DNA from: Bin87 sp965261925
GTDB taxonomy: Bacteria > Chloroflexota > Dehalococcoidia > Lucifugimonadales > UBA3495
Length of the DNA: 64,000 bases
Reading direction: 5' to 3'
NCBI GenBank assembly: GCA_965261925.1
Contig: OZ253486.1
Coordinates: 2,418,001 to 2,482,000, forward strand
The position numbers and the translations under genes were made by a program. A model generated the notes under the pieces. That model made no database searches. It saw only the letters and a program-made list of their open reading frames with translations, and was not told where the DNA came from. This document shows, piece by piece, positions 42,699 through 52,132 of the stretch (within the stretch, counting starts at the first letter, position 1; the number at the start of each line of letters is the position of its first letter).

Positions 42699-42727
42699 TT
42701 GCCGCTGTCCAATGCCGCCGCTATAAT
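42699..42727 (+). promoter_or_regulatory. Near-consensus promoter of the 2-oxoacid dehydrogenase operon
   Basis: TTGCCG (42699-42704), 17 bases, TATAAT (42722-42727), 90 bases upstream of the lpd ATG and just after a terminator. Confidence 0.7.
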
Positions 42728-42817
42728 GCCACAGTCCGCGCGCAGCCCGCGCCCCAACGGCGCAAGGCCGATGCAAGGCGCGTTTCGCTCGAATAATCCA
42801 CCTGTCCGGAAAGATTG

Positions 42818-44218
42818 ATGACGACCGTCTCGGAGTATGACGTAGCAATTATTGGCGGCGGCCCCGGCGGCTATGTTGCCGGCATACGGGCCGGTCAGTT
42901 GGGCCTGAAATCCTGCGTCATTGAAAAAGAAGCGTTGGGCGGCGTGTGCCTTAATTGGGGCTGCATACCTTCAAAAGCCCTCCTCAAAAACGCCGAGATC
43001 GTCTCCTACGTCCATCGCGCAGACCAGTTTGGCCTGCAATTTGAAAACTTCCGGGCGGACTACAGCGTCGCCATGAAACGTAGCCGGCAGGTCGTTGATC
43101 GCATGACCCGCGGCGTCGACTTCCTGCTCCGCAAAAACGGCGTCGACAGCATTTCGGGAACCGCGCGCCTCGTCTCGCCCAACGCGGTGGATGTTACCGG
43201 GCCGGACGGGCAGAACTCTCGCATTGCCGCCCGCAACATCATCATCGCCACCGGAGCGCGACCCCGAAGCATCCCGCCGCTCCCCATTGACGGCGAACGC
43301 ATCATAACCAGCCGTGAAAGCATCGTCGCCGAGGATGTGCCCGACTCGATTGCCATCGTTGGCGGTGGGGCCATCGGCGTAGAGTTTGCCTACATCTACC
43401 GCATGTACGGCGCCGAGGTCACAGTCATCGAGTTGTTGCCTCACATCGTCCCCAACGAGGACGAGGAAATCAGCCAGCAGCTTGAGCGGGCCTTCAATCG
43501 TCATGGCGTTAAGCTGGTCACCGGAGCCGGTGTGACCGATGCCCAGGCCGATGCCGAGGGTGTAACCTTGACCATCGACAAAGACGGCATAACCGAGACC
43601 GCTCGGTTCGACAAGGTGCTGGTCGCCATCGGAGTCCTGCCCAACACCGAGGACTTGGGGCTTGAGACCGTGGGCGTGGCAACCGAAAGAGGATACGTCG
43701 TCATCGACGACAAGATGGCTACCAACGTGCCCGGCATCTACGCCGTCGGTGATGTGACCGGCAAGTTGGCCTTGGCCCACGTCGCGTCTGCCCAGGGCGT
43801 CACCGCGGTGGAATCCATCGCCGGCGAAGAGACCCAGCCGCTGAACTATACCTTCATGCCCCGCGCCACCTACTGCCATCCCCAGGTCGCCTCTTTCGGG
43901 CTGACCGAGGCACAGGCCATCGCACAGGGCTACGATGTCAAGATCGGGCGGTTCAACGTTCAAGCCAGCGGCAAAGCGGTCGCTATGGGCGAGAATGACG
44001 GTATGGTCAAATTAGTCATCGACGCCAACTACGGCGAGATCCTTGGGGGCCACATGTGCGGTCCCGAGGTCACCGAGCTCCTCGCGGAGTTGCAGATGAC
44101 CCACCTGCTGGAAGGCACGACGTTGGAATTGGGTTGGGCGGTTCATGCCCACCCCAGCGTCGCCGAAATGGTGCACGAAGCCGCCCTCGACGCCGAGGGC
44201 CGCGCGCTGCACATGTAG
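42818..44218 (+). CDS. lpd: Dihydrolipoyl dehydrogenase (E3)
   Basis: 466 residues from the ATG at 42818 (GGAAAG upstream). FAD-dependent disulfide oxidoreductase that reoxidises dihydrolipoamide with NAD+. FAD motif IIGGGPGGYVAGIRAGQLG, redox disulfide Cys44/Cys49 in GGVCLNWGCIPSK, NAD motif IVGGGAIGVEFAYIYRMYG, FAD-binding GIYAVGDVTG and the C-terminal catalytic HAHPSVAEMVHEA. First gene of the complex operon E3-E1a-E1b-E2. Confidence 0.94.
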   Translation: MTTVSEYDVAIIGGGPGGYVAGIRAGQLGLKSCVIEKEALGGVCLNWGCIPSKALLKNAEIVSYVHRADQFGLQFENFRADYSVAMKRSRQVVDRMTRGVDFLLRKNGVDSISGTARLVSPNAVDVTGPDGQNSRIAARNIIIATGARPRSIPPLPIDGERIITSRESIVAEDVPDSIAIVGGGAIGVEFAYIYRMYGAEVTVIELLPHIVPNEDEEISQQLERAFNRHGVKLVTGAGVTDAQADAEGVTLTIDKDGITETARFDKVLVAIGVLPNTEDLGLETVGVATERGYVVIDDKMATNVPGIYAVGDVTGKLALAHVASAQGVTAVESIAGEETQPLNYTFMPRATYCHPQVASFGLTEAQAIAQGYDVKIGRFNVQASGKAVAMGENDGMVKLVIDANYGEILGGHMCGPEVTELLAELQMTHLLEGTTLELGWAVHAHPSVAEMVHEAALDAEGRALHM

Positions 44219-44281
44219 TCCTGCGCACAGACGCCGTCCCTCGTCGGAACGGCGCCGCAAATCTGCCATTGAGGAAGGGAT

Positions 44282-45289
44282 ATGCTGAAAGCGGACGTCC
44301 CCGAATTTAACAAGTCCGACCTGCTCGGTTTCTACCGGCAGATGAAGCTCATTCGCGAGTTTGAGCGAGAATCGGAACGGCAGTACACTCGAGGCAACAT
44401 CAAGGGTTTCCTTCACGTCTATAACGGCGAGGAGGCCATAGCCGTCGGCGCCATCAACACCCTGCGCCCCGATGACTACATCGTGACCCATTATCGGGAT
44501 CACGGACAAGCCCTGGCTCGCGGCATGACCAGCAACGAGGTGATGGCCGAGCTGATGGGCAAGGCCACCGGATGCAGCCGGGGCAAGGGCGGCTCCATGC
44601 ATCTGTTCAGTTCCGACCTGAATTTCATGGGCGGCTACGCCATCGTCGGTGGCCAGCTCTGCATCGCCGCCGGAATTGCCCTCGCCGTACAGTACCGCGG
44701 CGATGACCAGGTTGTGCTTTGCTTCTTTGGTGACGGCGCGGTAAACGAGGGGGAATTCCACGAGGCGATGAATCTCGCTGCCATCTGGAACCTCCCCGTC
44801 ATATTTTTCTGCGAGCACAACCTCTACGGAATGGGCGCGTCTTCCAAGGAGACCCTCGTCATGTGGGACTCCCTCCACGAAATGGCTGCAGCTTATGGGA
44901 TGTCGCGCTACGAGGTGGACGGCAACGACATCCTGGAAGTTCAGGCATTGATGCAGAAAATCAACGCCGAGGTTCGCTCCGGCAAAGGTCCCGCTTTTGT
45001 CGTCGCCCGGACCTACCGCCTTCGCGGACACTCCGTCGCCGACCCCGCTGACTACCGTCCCGAAGATGAAGTCGACTACTGGGCCGGCCAGGACCCCATC
45101 CCGCGTTTCCGCGGCTGGTTGACCGACGAAGGCATCGCCACCGTGGAGGATTTCGAGGAAATTGACGCCAGCGTGGAAGAGGAGATAGTCGTCGCTGCTG
45201 AATTTGGAGAATCGTCTCCTTGGCCTGAATCCGCCTCGCTTTACGACGACGTTTACACCGACCGACCGACCGAAGGTATCCCGGCGTAA
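44282..45289 (+). CDS. 2-oxoacid (pyruvate/acetoin) dehydrogenase E1 alpha subunit
   Basis: 335 residues. ThDP-binding alpha chain: RGKGGSMHLF, GGQLCIAAGIALA, and the ThDP/Mg motif GDGAVNEGEFHEAMNLAAIWN (residues 150-170, Asn closing), then the phosphorylation-loop region RTYRLRGHSVADPADYR. GAGGAAGG precedes the ATG. Its length and the separate beta chain resemble PdhA/AcoA. Pyruvate is the likeliest substrate; acetoin cannot be excluded. Confidence 0.92.
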   Translation: MLKADVPEFNKSDLLGFYRQMKLIREFERESERQYTRGNIKGFLHVYNGEEAIAVGAINTLRPDDYIVTHYRDHGQALARGMTSNEVMAELMGKATGCSRGKGGSMHLFSSDLNFMGGYAIVGGQLCIAAGIALAVQYRGDDQVVLCFFGDGAVNEGEFHEAMNLAAIWNLPVIFFCEHNLYGMGASSKETLVMWDSLHEMAAAYGMSRYEVDGNDILEVQALMQKINAEVRSGKGPAFVVARTYRLRGHSVADPADYRPEDEVDYWAGQDPIPRFRGWLTDEGIATVEDFEEIDASVEEEIVVAAEFGESSPWPESASLYDDVYTDRPTEGIPA

Positions 45290-45319
45290 TACCACCCAGT
45301 CTGGGCGAGAGGAACCATC

Positions 45320-46303
45320 ATGTCGGTCATCACATATCGCGACGCCGTTTCATCAGTTCTGAGAGAAGCTTTGGATCAGGACGAGCGCGTCTTCCTCATG
45401 GGCGAGGACATCGGGCCTTACGGCGGAGCATTCGCCGTCACCAAGGGTTTTTGGGAGCAGTATGGCAAGCGGCGCATCAAGGATTCCCCTCTGGCTGAAT
45501 CGGTCATTGTCGGCGCCGGCGTAGGGGCGGCTATGGCCGGCCTGCGACCCGTTGTCGAGCTGATGACCATAAACTTCAGCCTGCTGGCTATGGATCAGAT
45601 CGTCAACCACGCGGCCAAGATCAGGTACATGTCCGGCGGCCAGTTCTCGATCCCGTTGATCATCCGCACCGTCACCGGCGCCGGCGCGTCGGTCGGCGCG
45701 ACCCACTCCCAGTCCTTCGAGGGCTGGTACGCTTCCGTGCCCGGCCTCACCGTGGTAACGCCGTCCACCCCACGCGACGTGATTGGCCTGTTCCGATCCT
45801 GCCGTGACCTGAGCGACCCGGTCATGTTCGTTGAGCACATCTTGCTCTACGGCACGCGCGGAGAGGCTCCCGATAGCGGCGATTTTCGTATTCCCATCGG
45901 CCAGGCCGACCTCCGCCGCACCGGCGGTGACATCACGCTATGTGGCTACTCCCGCATGGCGTTGGTCGCCGAGCAGGCGGCCGATATCCTCACCCGGGAA
46001 GGCATCGAGGCAGATGTGATCGACCTGCGCTGCTTGCGTCCGCTGGATATGCAAACGGTCTTCACGTCGGTCAAGAAAACGCACCGCGCCCTGATGGTCG
46101 AGGAAACCACCCGGCTGGGTGGTTTCGCCGGTGAGCTGGTGTCTCAAGTGCAGGAAGAAACGTTCGAGTATCTTGATGCCCCCGTGGGCCGGGTCGCCGC
46201 CGCGGAAGTTCCTATACCTTATTCTTTCCCGCTCGAACAGCAGGCTATACCCAATGCTGAATCAGTCGCGGCCGCCGCGCGTAAACTCGTCAACGGCACC
46301 TGA
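45320..46303 (+). CDS. 2-oxoacid (pyruvate/acetoin) dehydrogenase E1 beta subunit
   Basis: 327 residues, the Pyr-domain partner of E1 alpha. LMGEDIGPYGGAFAVTKGF, DSPLAESVIVGAGVGAAMAGLRPVVELM, a Gln/His-rich THSQSFEGWYASVPGLTVVTPSTP, and the C-terminal transketolase domain with DLRCLRPLD and EETTRLGGFAGEL are all typical. It lies 30 bases after E1 alpha. Confidence 0.93.
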   Translation: MSVITYRDAVSSVLREALDQDERVFLMGEDIGPYGGAFAVTKGFWEQYGKRRIKDSPLAESVIVGAGVGAAMAGLRPVVELMTINFSLLAMDQIVNHAAKIRYMSGGQFSIPLIIRTVTGAGASVGATHSQSFEGWYASVPGLTVVTPSTPRDVIGLFRSCRDLSDPVMFVEHILLYGTRGEAPDSGDFRIPIGQADLRRTGGDITLCGYSRMALVAEQAADILTREGIEADVIDLRCLRPLDMQTVFTSVKKTHRALMVEETTRLGGFAGELVSQVQEETFEYLDAPVGRVAAAEVPIPYSFPLEQQAIPNAESVAAAARKLVNGT

Positions 46304-46365
46304 ACCTCACCGGCCTTCCAGGGCCGGCATTACCCCGAAACAACCGGCACCCACAGGAGAACATC

Positions 46366-47583
46366 GTGGCTACCAACGTCGTCATGCCCCAAATGGGATA
46401 CGATATGCGGGAAGGCACCGTCGTCCGCTGGCACAAGCAGGAAGGCGAGACGGTCGACCGCGGCGAGGTGATCGCCGACATCGAGACTGACAAGGCCACG
46501 GTGGAATTCGAGGCCTACACCGGCGGAGTGATGGGACGCATCGTCGCCGAGGCCGGCGTTGCCGTCCCGGTCGGCGAATTGATCGCCATCATCACCGAAC
46601 CCGGTGAATCCGTGCCGGAATTGGCTGCGCCTCCAGCCAACCCGGCCGCCGGCCCGGCCCCCACTCCTGCTCCGGTGGCTGCTGATCCCGAGCCGGCGGC
46701 TCCTGCTTCGCCTTCAGACGGCGGAGTGCGTGCTTCTCCCATCGCCCGGCGACTGGCCCGCGAGCGTGATATCGACTTGGCGTTGGTCGCCGGTACCGGA
46801 CCCAACGGCCGCATCACCGAGCGTGACATCGAAAACTACCAGGCCCCGGTGGACGCGCCTAGCCCGGCTTCCGCGCCTGTTGCAACCGCGGCCGTTCCCG
46901 CGGACACGCGCATCGACCTTAGTCGGATGCGCCAGACCATTGCCCGGGTGACCTCCGACAGCAAATCCACTGCGCCGCATTTCTACGTCACCGCTGAGAT
47001 CGACATGGGCAAGGCAATGTCCCTTCGCCGTGATGTGAACGACGCTTCCGACCCCGAGAACCGTGTCAGTGTCAACGACCTGATGGTCAAGGCTTGTGCG
47101 CTGGCCCTTGCCGGGCACCCCAAGTTCAATTCGTTCTTTCGCGGCGACCATCTGGAAGTTCATGGCGCCATGAACATCGGCATCGCCATCGCGTTGGAGT
47201 CGGGGCTGATCCTTCCCGGCGTCAACAATTGCGAGAGCAAGAGCCTCCTCCAGATCGCTGCGGCCACCAAGGACCTGATTGCTCGTGCCAATAGCGGCAC
47301 CCTCCGCAACGAGGAGTACAGCAGTACCACGTTCAGCATTAGCAACATGGGCATGTTTGAAGTCGAGAGCTTTACCGCCATCATCTACCCGCCTCACGCG
47401 GCGATCCTAGCCGTGGGCAGCGTCAGACAACAACCCGTAGTTCGTGACGGTGAGCTGGCCGTGGGGCAGACCATGAAGGCGACCCTGTCCACCGATCATC
47501 GCGTCGCCGACGGTGCCGAAGCGGCGCAGTTCCTCATGGAAATCAAGCGGGTCCTCCAGAACCCCGTCAGCCTGCTGCTGTAA
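46366..47583 (+). CDS. Dihydrolipoyllysine acyltransferase (E2)
   Basis: 405 residues from GTG at 46366 (AGGAG 6 bases upstream). The lipoyl domain is residues 1-80 with lipoyl Lys43 in ETDKATVEF, followed by a Pro/Ala linker (about 85-120). The subunit-binding domain is about 122-160 (ASPIARRLARERDID, GPNGRITERDIE), a second Pro/Ala linker follows, and the catalytic domain is about 180-405 with the active-site STDHRVADGAEAAQFL. Forms the core of the complex with the preceding E1 and E3 genes. Confidence 0.94.
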   Translation: MATNVVMPQMGYDMREGTVVRWHKQEGETVDRGEVIADIETDKATVEFEAYTGGVMGRIVAEAGVAVPVGELIAIITEPGESVPELAAPPANPAAGPAPTPAPVAADPEPAAPASPSDGGVRASPIARRLARERDIDLALVAGTGPNGRITERDIENYQAPVDAPSPASAPVATAAVPADTRIDLSRMRQTIARVTSDSKSTAPHFYVTAEIDMGKAMSLRRDVNDASDPENRVSVNDLMVKACALALAGHPKFNSFFRGDHLEVHGAMNIGIAIALESGLILPGVNNCESKSLLQIAAATKDLIARANSGTLRNEEYSSTTFSISNMGMFEVESFTAIIYPPHAAILAVGSVRQQPVVRDGELAVGQTMKATLSTDHRVADGAEAAQFLMEIKRVLQNPVSLLL

Positions 47584-47612
47584 GCCCGCAGCCAACCCAG
47601 GGAGCTCCTATC

Positions 47613-49253
47613 ATGCCTCAGATGACCGGCGGCCAGGCTGTGGTCGCGTCCTTGCACGCTCAGGGTGTCGATACGGTATTCGGCATTATATCCGTCCACA
47701 CCCTCGACCTGTTCGATGCGTTGTTCGACCGCCAGGACGATGTCCGTTTCATCGGTGGCCGTTTGGAGTTGGGCTGCGGCTATATGGCCGACGGCTACTC
47801 CCGCGCCACCGGACGCCCTGGCGTTATCCTGACTAGCACCGGCCCCGGCGCTGCCGATTCTGTCGGCGCAATGGGCGAGGCATACTTCTCGGCTTCCTCC
47901 ATCCTTCAGGTGACCACCAACGTCGAGACCGAATTCGTCGGCAGCGGCAGAATGGCCACCCACGAGACCAAGGACCAGTTGGGTATGTTCGCCGCCGTGA
48001 CCGACTGGAACGCCCGCATCGATCAAATCGAATCCATACCGGATCATTTCGTTGAAGCGTTTGTCCGTTTCGGCGAGCGCCGTCCCCGCCCCATTGAACT
48101 CGAGGTTCCCACCGACCTTCTCGGTCAACAGGCTGAGGTGGAGGTGTTGCGGCCCCGGGACCCGGACGTGCCCCAGGGAGATCCTGTCCAGGTTGAGCGC
48201 GCTTGGAACCTGCTCCGTAGCGCCAAACGCCCGGTGATCTTCCTCGGTGAGGAGATCCATACCACCGGCGGAGCGGATGACATAATCCGCCTGGCCGAGC
48301 AGATCGGCGCGCCCGTGGTTACCGGTGATGGCGCCAAGGGCACCTTCCCCGAAAGCCACCCTTTGTCTCTTGGTATGGCGCTCGGCAATCGCATCTGGGG
48401 TCAAAACCCCGTCCTGAACTGGTTGGGTGAATGCGATGTCGCGCTCGTCTTGGGCAGTAACCTGCCGTACCGGTCGACTTCCGGCGTCGGCGTCAAGTTG
48501 CCGGAAAAAATCATCCACGTCCTCCTCGACGGCGATTACATCGGCAAGAATTACGACACCGAGGTCGCCATCGCTGCTAACAGCGGCGCTGTGGTCCGCC
48601 AGTTCCTCAGCGCGGCCGGTGATGCCGACATCGGAACCGGTGATGAATATCGCAAAGAAATCGCCGAGCTGAAGTCCAGCGTTTACTCCGGTCTGCAAGA
48701 GCAATGGGGCCCTGAGCTCCGTGCTTGGGAGGCCATTCGCTCGGTCATTCCCGACGATACCATCTTCTCCCTCGACGCCACCGTTCCGGCCAACCGCGCG
48801 GTGCGTTGCCTCCAGATGGATCGCCCGCGCAGCTACATGTATCCCCACGGCTGGGCTGGCTTGGGGTTCGGTTTCCCGGCCGCCATGGGAGCCAAGGTTG
48901 GCCGGCCGGAGTGCCCCGTCATCTGTGTAACCGGCGACGGCGGGTTCCAGTACAACGCCCAGGAACTCGGCACCGCCGTGCAATATGGCATCAATCCCAT
49001 CGTTATGGTTTTCAACGACAGCGCCTGGGGAGTGCTTAAGGGCTTCCAGCAGGACCGCGGCGGGCGTCAGATGGCTACCAATCTGGTGAACCCTGATTTC
49101 GTCAAGCTGTTCGATTCCTACGGCATCGGCGGCACCCGGGTCCACAACGTCGCTGAAATGTCCCGCGCCGTCCAGGATGCCGTTGTTGCCGACCGCATCC
49201 ATCTCATCGAAGTCGTGATGCCCGACGGTTTTCCTGCCTTCTGCAGAAACTGA
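47613..49253 (+). CDS. ThDP-dependent enzyme, acetolactate synthase-like
   Basis: 546 residues with the three-domain ThDP fold. The Pyr domain has GVDTVFGIISVHTLDLFDAL and the catalytic Glu in GGRLELGCGYMADGYSRATG, where the usual RHEQGA is RLELGC. The middle domain includes KRPVIFLGEEIHTTGGADD, and the PP domain has TGDGGFQYNAQELGTAVQ with FNDSAWGVLKGFQ. It lies 29 bases after E2, so probably in the same operon, suggesting that it acts on a 2-oxo acid related to that pathway. It is not a clear IlvB, and no small subunit is adjacent. Confidence 0.85.
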   Translation: MPQMTGGQAVVASLHAQGVDTVFGIISVHTLDLFDALFDRQDDVRFIGGRLELGCGYMADGYSRATGRPGVILTSTGPGAADSVGAMGEAYFSASSILQVTTNVETEFVGSGRMATHETKDQLGMFAAVTDWNARIDQIESIPDHFVEAFVRFGERRPRPIELEVPTDLLGQQAEVEVLRPRDPDVPQGDPVQVERAWNLLRSAKRPVIFLGEEIHTTGGADDIIRLAEQIGAPVVTGDGAKGTFPESHPLSLGMALGNRIWGQNPVLNWLGECDVALVLGSNLPYRSTSGVGVKLPEKIIHVLLDGDYIGKNYDTEVAIAANSGAVVRQFLSAAGDADIGTGDEYRKEIAELKSSVYSGLQEQWGPELRAWEAIRSVIPDDTIFSLDATVPANRAVRCLQMDRPRSYMYPHGWAGLGFGFPAAMGAKVGRPECPVICVTGDGGFQYNAQELGTAVQYGINPIVMVFNDSAWGVLKGFQQDRGGRQMATNLVNPDFVKLFDSYGIGGTRVHNVAEMSRAVQDAVVADRIHLIEVVMPDGFPAFCRN

Positions 49254-49435
49254 ACCGCGTCCACCGGTCGCAGAGAAAATTACCGGACAGTCGGCGCGTT
49301 GTCCTGAACGCCAAATTTCGGATTCAATCCGCCAAATCGGCGGCCAGGGCGGCTGAATATGCCGCGAAAATGTAATCCTTCGGGTTTCGTCTTGCGGCTA
49401 ACACGCCTTTTACCGCGAGTATCATCAGCATTCGA

Positions 49436-50884
49436 TTGGCGCCATTAGCGTTGTTTACAGTGCCGCAAGTGCCCGAAACCCCGCCCAATAATTCGAGGCG
49501 CGTCTATCCGCTCTCTCCCCGTGATTTAACCGAAGAACAGATCGCGGTCGCCTTCGCGATGACCTCCCGGCGGCCCGAACCCTTCGACGAAATTGCCCTC
49601 CAAGTTTCCGCCGAACGCGCCGCGGACTTCAACGAGCGATGGGTTATGGGATATGGCCATGCGTCCGTGGCCGAGCACGCCATCGTGCACCTCGCCGTCG
49701 AGAACATCTCTCGCCTTGCCTGCGACACCCTCGAAGATAATCGCCTCGCTTCGTTCACCGAAAAATCCTCCCGCTACCAGGTCATCGACCCCGAAAGTTT
49801 CCATGTTCCGCAGGAGTTGGAACCCGTCTATGACCTGAAATCCCGGTACGTCACGGTTTGCCGCTCTCTCTTCGTGGCCTACGCCCGGCTTATCCAGGGC
49901 GTAACCACCCATTTGGAGACCAACCGACCGCGGGGCGACAACGAGAGCGACGGCGCCTACGCCCTGCGCCTGCGCCGCCAGGCCACCGACGCCTGCCGCG
50001 CCGTCCTGCCAGCCGCAACGCTGACCAACGTGGGAGTGACGGCGAACGCCCGCACCCTGGAACACGCTATCAGCAAGTTGATGTCCTCGTCGCTCGATGA
50101 GGAACGTGCCCTGGGATCCGAGTTGCGGGAACAGGGGCGGTCCATCACGCCGACCCTGGTCAAGTACGCCGACTACAACCCGTATTTCGCCGCGACGCGA
50201 AGCCGTGCGCCCGGGAGATTCCAGCAGGCTGAACACGCCCCTAACTGGTCGGTCCGCTTGTTGGAGGTTGACGGAAATGCTTCCCGCAAGCTGTGCGCTG
50301 CGCTGCTCTTCCGCCGTGGCGACAGCTACGCCGATGCCATGGCTGCGGCGAACAGTATGCCAGTCGCAAACTGTCTGGAAATCATCAATGACGCTGTCCG
50401 TGACATCGGCCCTCACGACGCGCCGCCACGGGAATTCGAGCTCGTCGCCTTCACCTTCGAGTTCGTCTTCGACTACGGTGCCCTGCGCGAGTTCCGACGC
50501 CACCGTATGCAGACTTACGTTTCCCAGCCTTTGACCGTAGCCAACGGCTTTGACACGCCGCCTCTAATTGGCGAATCTGGGATGGCGGAAGTATTCGGGA
50601 CGGCGATTTCAGAAGCCGATGGGTTGTTCAGGACTCTCGCCGAAGAAAACCCCGCTCTGGCTCAGTACGCGGTGACCCATGCTCACCGCCAGCGTGTGCT
50701 TTCCAAGATGAACCTGCGGGAGTGCTACCACCTGTTCAAGCTGCGGAGTTCCCGCCAGGCTCATTTCGCCATCCGTCAGCCGGTGTTGGAGGCCATGCGC
50801 CTCGCCGTCGATGCGGAACCGGAGCTGTTTCGGCATTTGCCCTTGCGCAATGCCCCGGATTGGTGGCCGTTCACCCAAGGTTAG
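49436..50884 (+). CDS. Double-domain ThyX-like protein (flavin-dependent thymidylate synthase family)
   Basis: 482 residues, about twice a normal ThyX. The first domain has GYGHASVAEHA (73-83) and SFTEKSSRYQ (107-115), but the RHR part of the ThyX motif RHRxxSxNExSxRY reads DNR. The second domain has the RHR in FRRHRMQTYVSQPL (353-366) but lacks the SxRY part, and it contains SSRQAHFAIRQP near the end. The start is uncertain: TTG at 49436 is the furthest, with no clear ribosome-binding site. Could be a diverged dTMP synthase or an inactive relative. Confidence 0.72.
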   Translation: MAPLALFTVPQVPETPPNNSRRVYPLSPRDLTEEQIAVAFAMTSRRPEPFDEIALQVSAERAADFNERWVMGYGHASVAEHAIVHLAVENISRLACDTLEDNRLASFTEKSSRYQVIDPESFHVPQELEPVYDLKSRYVTVCRSLFVAYARLIQGVTTHLETNRPRGDNESDGAYALRLRRQATDACRAVLPAATLTNVGVTANARTLEHAISKLMSSSLDEERALGSELREQGRSITPTLVKYADYNPYFAATRSRAPGRFQQAEHAPNWSVRLLEVDGNASRKLCAALLFRRGDSYADAMAAANSMPVANCLEIINDAVRDIGPHDAPPREFELVAFTFEFVFDYGALREFRRHRMQTYVSQPLTVANGFDTPPLIGESGMAEVFGTAISEADGLFRTLAEENPALAQYAVTHAHRQRVLSKMNLRECYHLFKLRSSRQAHFAIRQPVLEAMRLAVDAEPELFRHLPLRNAPDWWPFTQG

Positions 50885-50896
50885 CGGGAGCCGCCC

Positions 50897-51049
50897 TTAC
50901 GGATCAGAACAGTCCCTCGTGAACCCGCAGTTGCGGCAGATGATCTTGCAACTGCGTTCGTACATCCTGTTCCCGCAGATCTCGCAGTCCAGCCCGTCGT
51001 CCCGCCTTGGCGGCTGCGGACTTTGTGGCCCTGTTCGCTGCGTGGCCAT
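50897..51049 (-). CDS. Small zinc-ribbon protein
   Basis: 50 residues. A Pro/Arg-rich N-terminus, then CEICGNRMYERSCKIICRNCG, which carries two CxxC knuckles (Cys22/25 and 38/41) plus Cys34 and Cys47, typical of a one-zinc ribbon. The ATG at 51049 has GGAGGTG seven bases upstream and comes 6 bases after the anti-sigma gene's stop, so it is the third gene of the sigma operon. Possible nucleic-acid or protein-binding role; not assigned. Confidence 0.78.
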   Translation of the reverse strand: MATQRTGPQSPQPPRRDDGLDCEICGNRMYERSCKIICRNCGFTRDCSDP

Positions 51050-51055
51050 GTCTCA

Positions 51056-52132
51056 TCACCTCCACCGCCACAATCCCGGCGGTACCGGCGGTTCTCCTAT
51101 GATCCGTGCGGCGAGGAACTTTTCGCCCGTGGGAGCTGTCGGCCCGTGCCGTTCGTCCGGCAACAACGCCACCTCGTGGAATCCGAACACCGACTCGTCC
51201 AGTTCCAGTTCCTTGACTCCGGTTCCGTCGTTTTCGTTCACCACTATGCGGTCGATAAGAATCCGCTCGTCGTCCCGCGCCAGCCAGATCTGGTAAGTAT
51301 CCGCCGGCATTCCAGACACCATCAGGACGCCCTGCTTCCCGGACGGATGAAACATCAGTAACCCACGAGCCGTCGGCTCGGTGCCCATCGGCGACGTCAT
51401 TAGCAGCTTCTCTGTTTCAGGCTGCGCCGACATCACGGTGGCTTCCACCATGTCAGCCATTCCCTGCTTGACCAGGTCGACCGATTCGGATCCTTCGGTC
51501 GCCCGTGCGTCGGCCGCCTCCGACCGCGCGAGCTGACCGGCGTTCGGCGCTAGGTTAGGGGCGCCGCTGGACCGGCTGGCGGAGACATCCTGTTCGCTCT
51601 GGTCGCGAGGCTCCGCCGCGGTGGCGACCCGCACCTCTGTGGCGCGCGTATCCGAATCGGCTGCCGCCGCAACCGCAGTGCCGGCCGATGCCAGGGCCTC
51701 CGACCGCTGCCTCTCCGTCAGGTTGCTGATCTCCCTGTGCTGGGAGACCATGAAACCCACCGAAGCGGCCAGAAGCAAACTCAGTGCCCCGATAGCCAGC
51801 GGCGCGACCCAACGGCGCAATCGTTTCACCGACCAACGCGGGTCCGGCACCATTCGCCGCCCAACAGCCGCGCGAGCCGTCCGCCCGGTGGAATTGTCCA
51901 GCACGCGTTGCCTCAGACCCGCCGGCAGCTCGACCTCCGGCGTCGAGGCGGTGAGCCTTGCCGCCGTCTCTTGGAACCCCAGCAGCACCTCCTGGCAGTG
52001 CGGGCACCGGATCACGTGGTGGAACACCGCCTGGAACTCCGCATCATCCAGCGCGTTCAGCGCGAAGGCGGCCAGTTCCCCTTCGGGATGCCCCGATCCG
52101 GCGTATATTTCGCCGGCATTGTCAGACCACAT
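51056..52132 (-). CDS. Anti-sigma factor, RskA-like
   Basis: 358 residues. The N-terminal zinc-finger-like region (about 15-55) has HHVIRCPHCQEVL, an HxxxCxxC-type anti-sigma domain. One membrane helix lies at about 108-130 (WVAPLAIGALSLLLAASVGFMV), then an Ala/Ser-rich stalk, and residues about 245-350 form the RskA-type extracytoplasmic sensor domain (GLLMFHPSGKQGVLMVSGMPADTYQIWL). It should hold the ECF sigma factor at the membrane until a signal arrives. Overlaps the sigma gene by 11 bases. Confidence 0.88.
   Translation of the reverse strand: MWSDNAGEIYAGSGHPEGELAAFALNALDDAEFQAVFHHVIRCPHCQEVLLGFQETAARLTASTPEVELPAGLRQRVLDNSTGRTARAAVGRRMVPDPRWSVKRLRRWVAPLAIGALSLLLAASVGFMVSQHREISNLTERQRSEALASAGTAVAAAADSDTRATEVRVATAAEPRDQSEQDVSASRSSGAPNLAPNAGQLARSEAADARATEGSESVDLVKQGMADMVEATVMSAQPETEKLLMTSPMGTEPTARGLLMFHPSGKQGVLMVSGMPADTYQIWLARDDERILIDRIVVNENDGTGVKELELDESVFGFHEVALLPDERHGPTAPTGEKFLAARIIGEPPVPPGLWRWR

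Noticed and set aside
47496..49202. 568-codon open frame on the minus strand.
   Set aside because: Antisense to the clear acetolactate-synthase-like gene; long shadow frames are common in GC-rich coding DNA.
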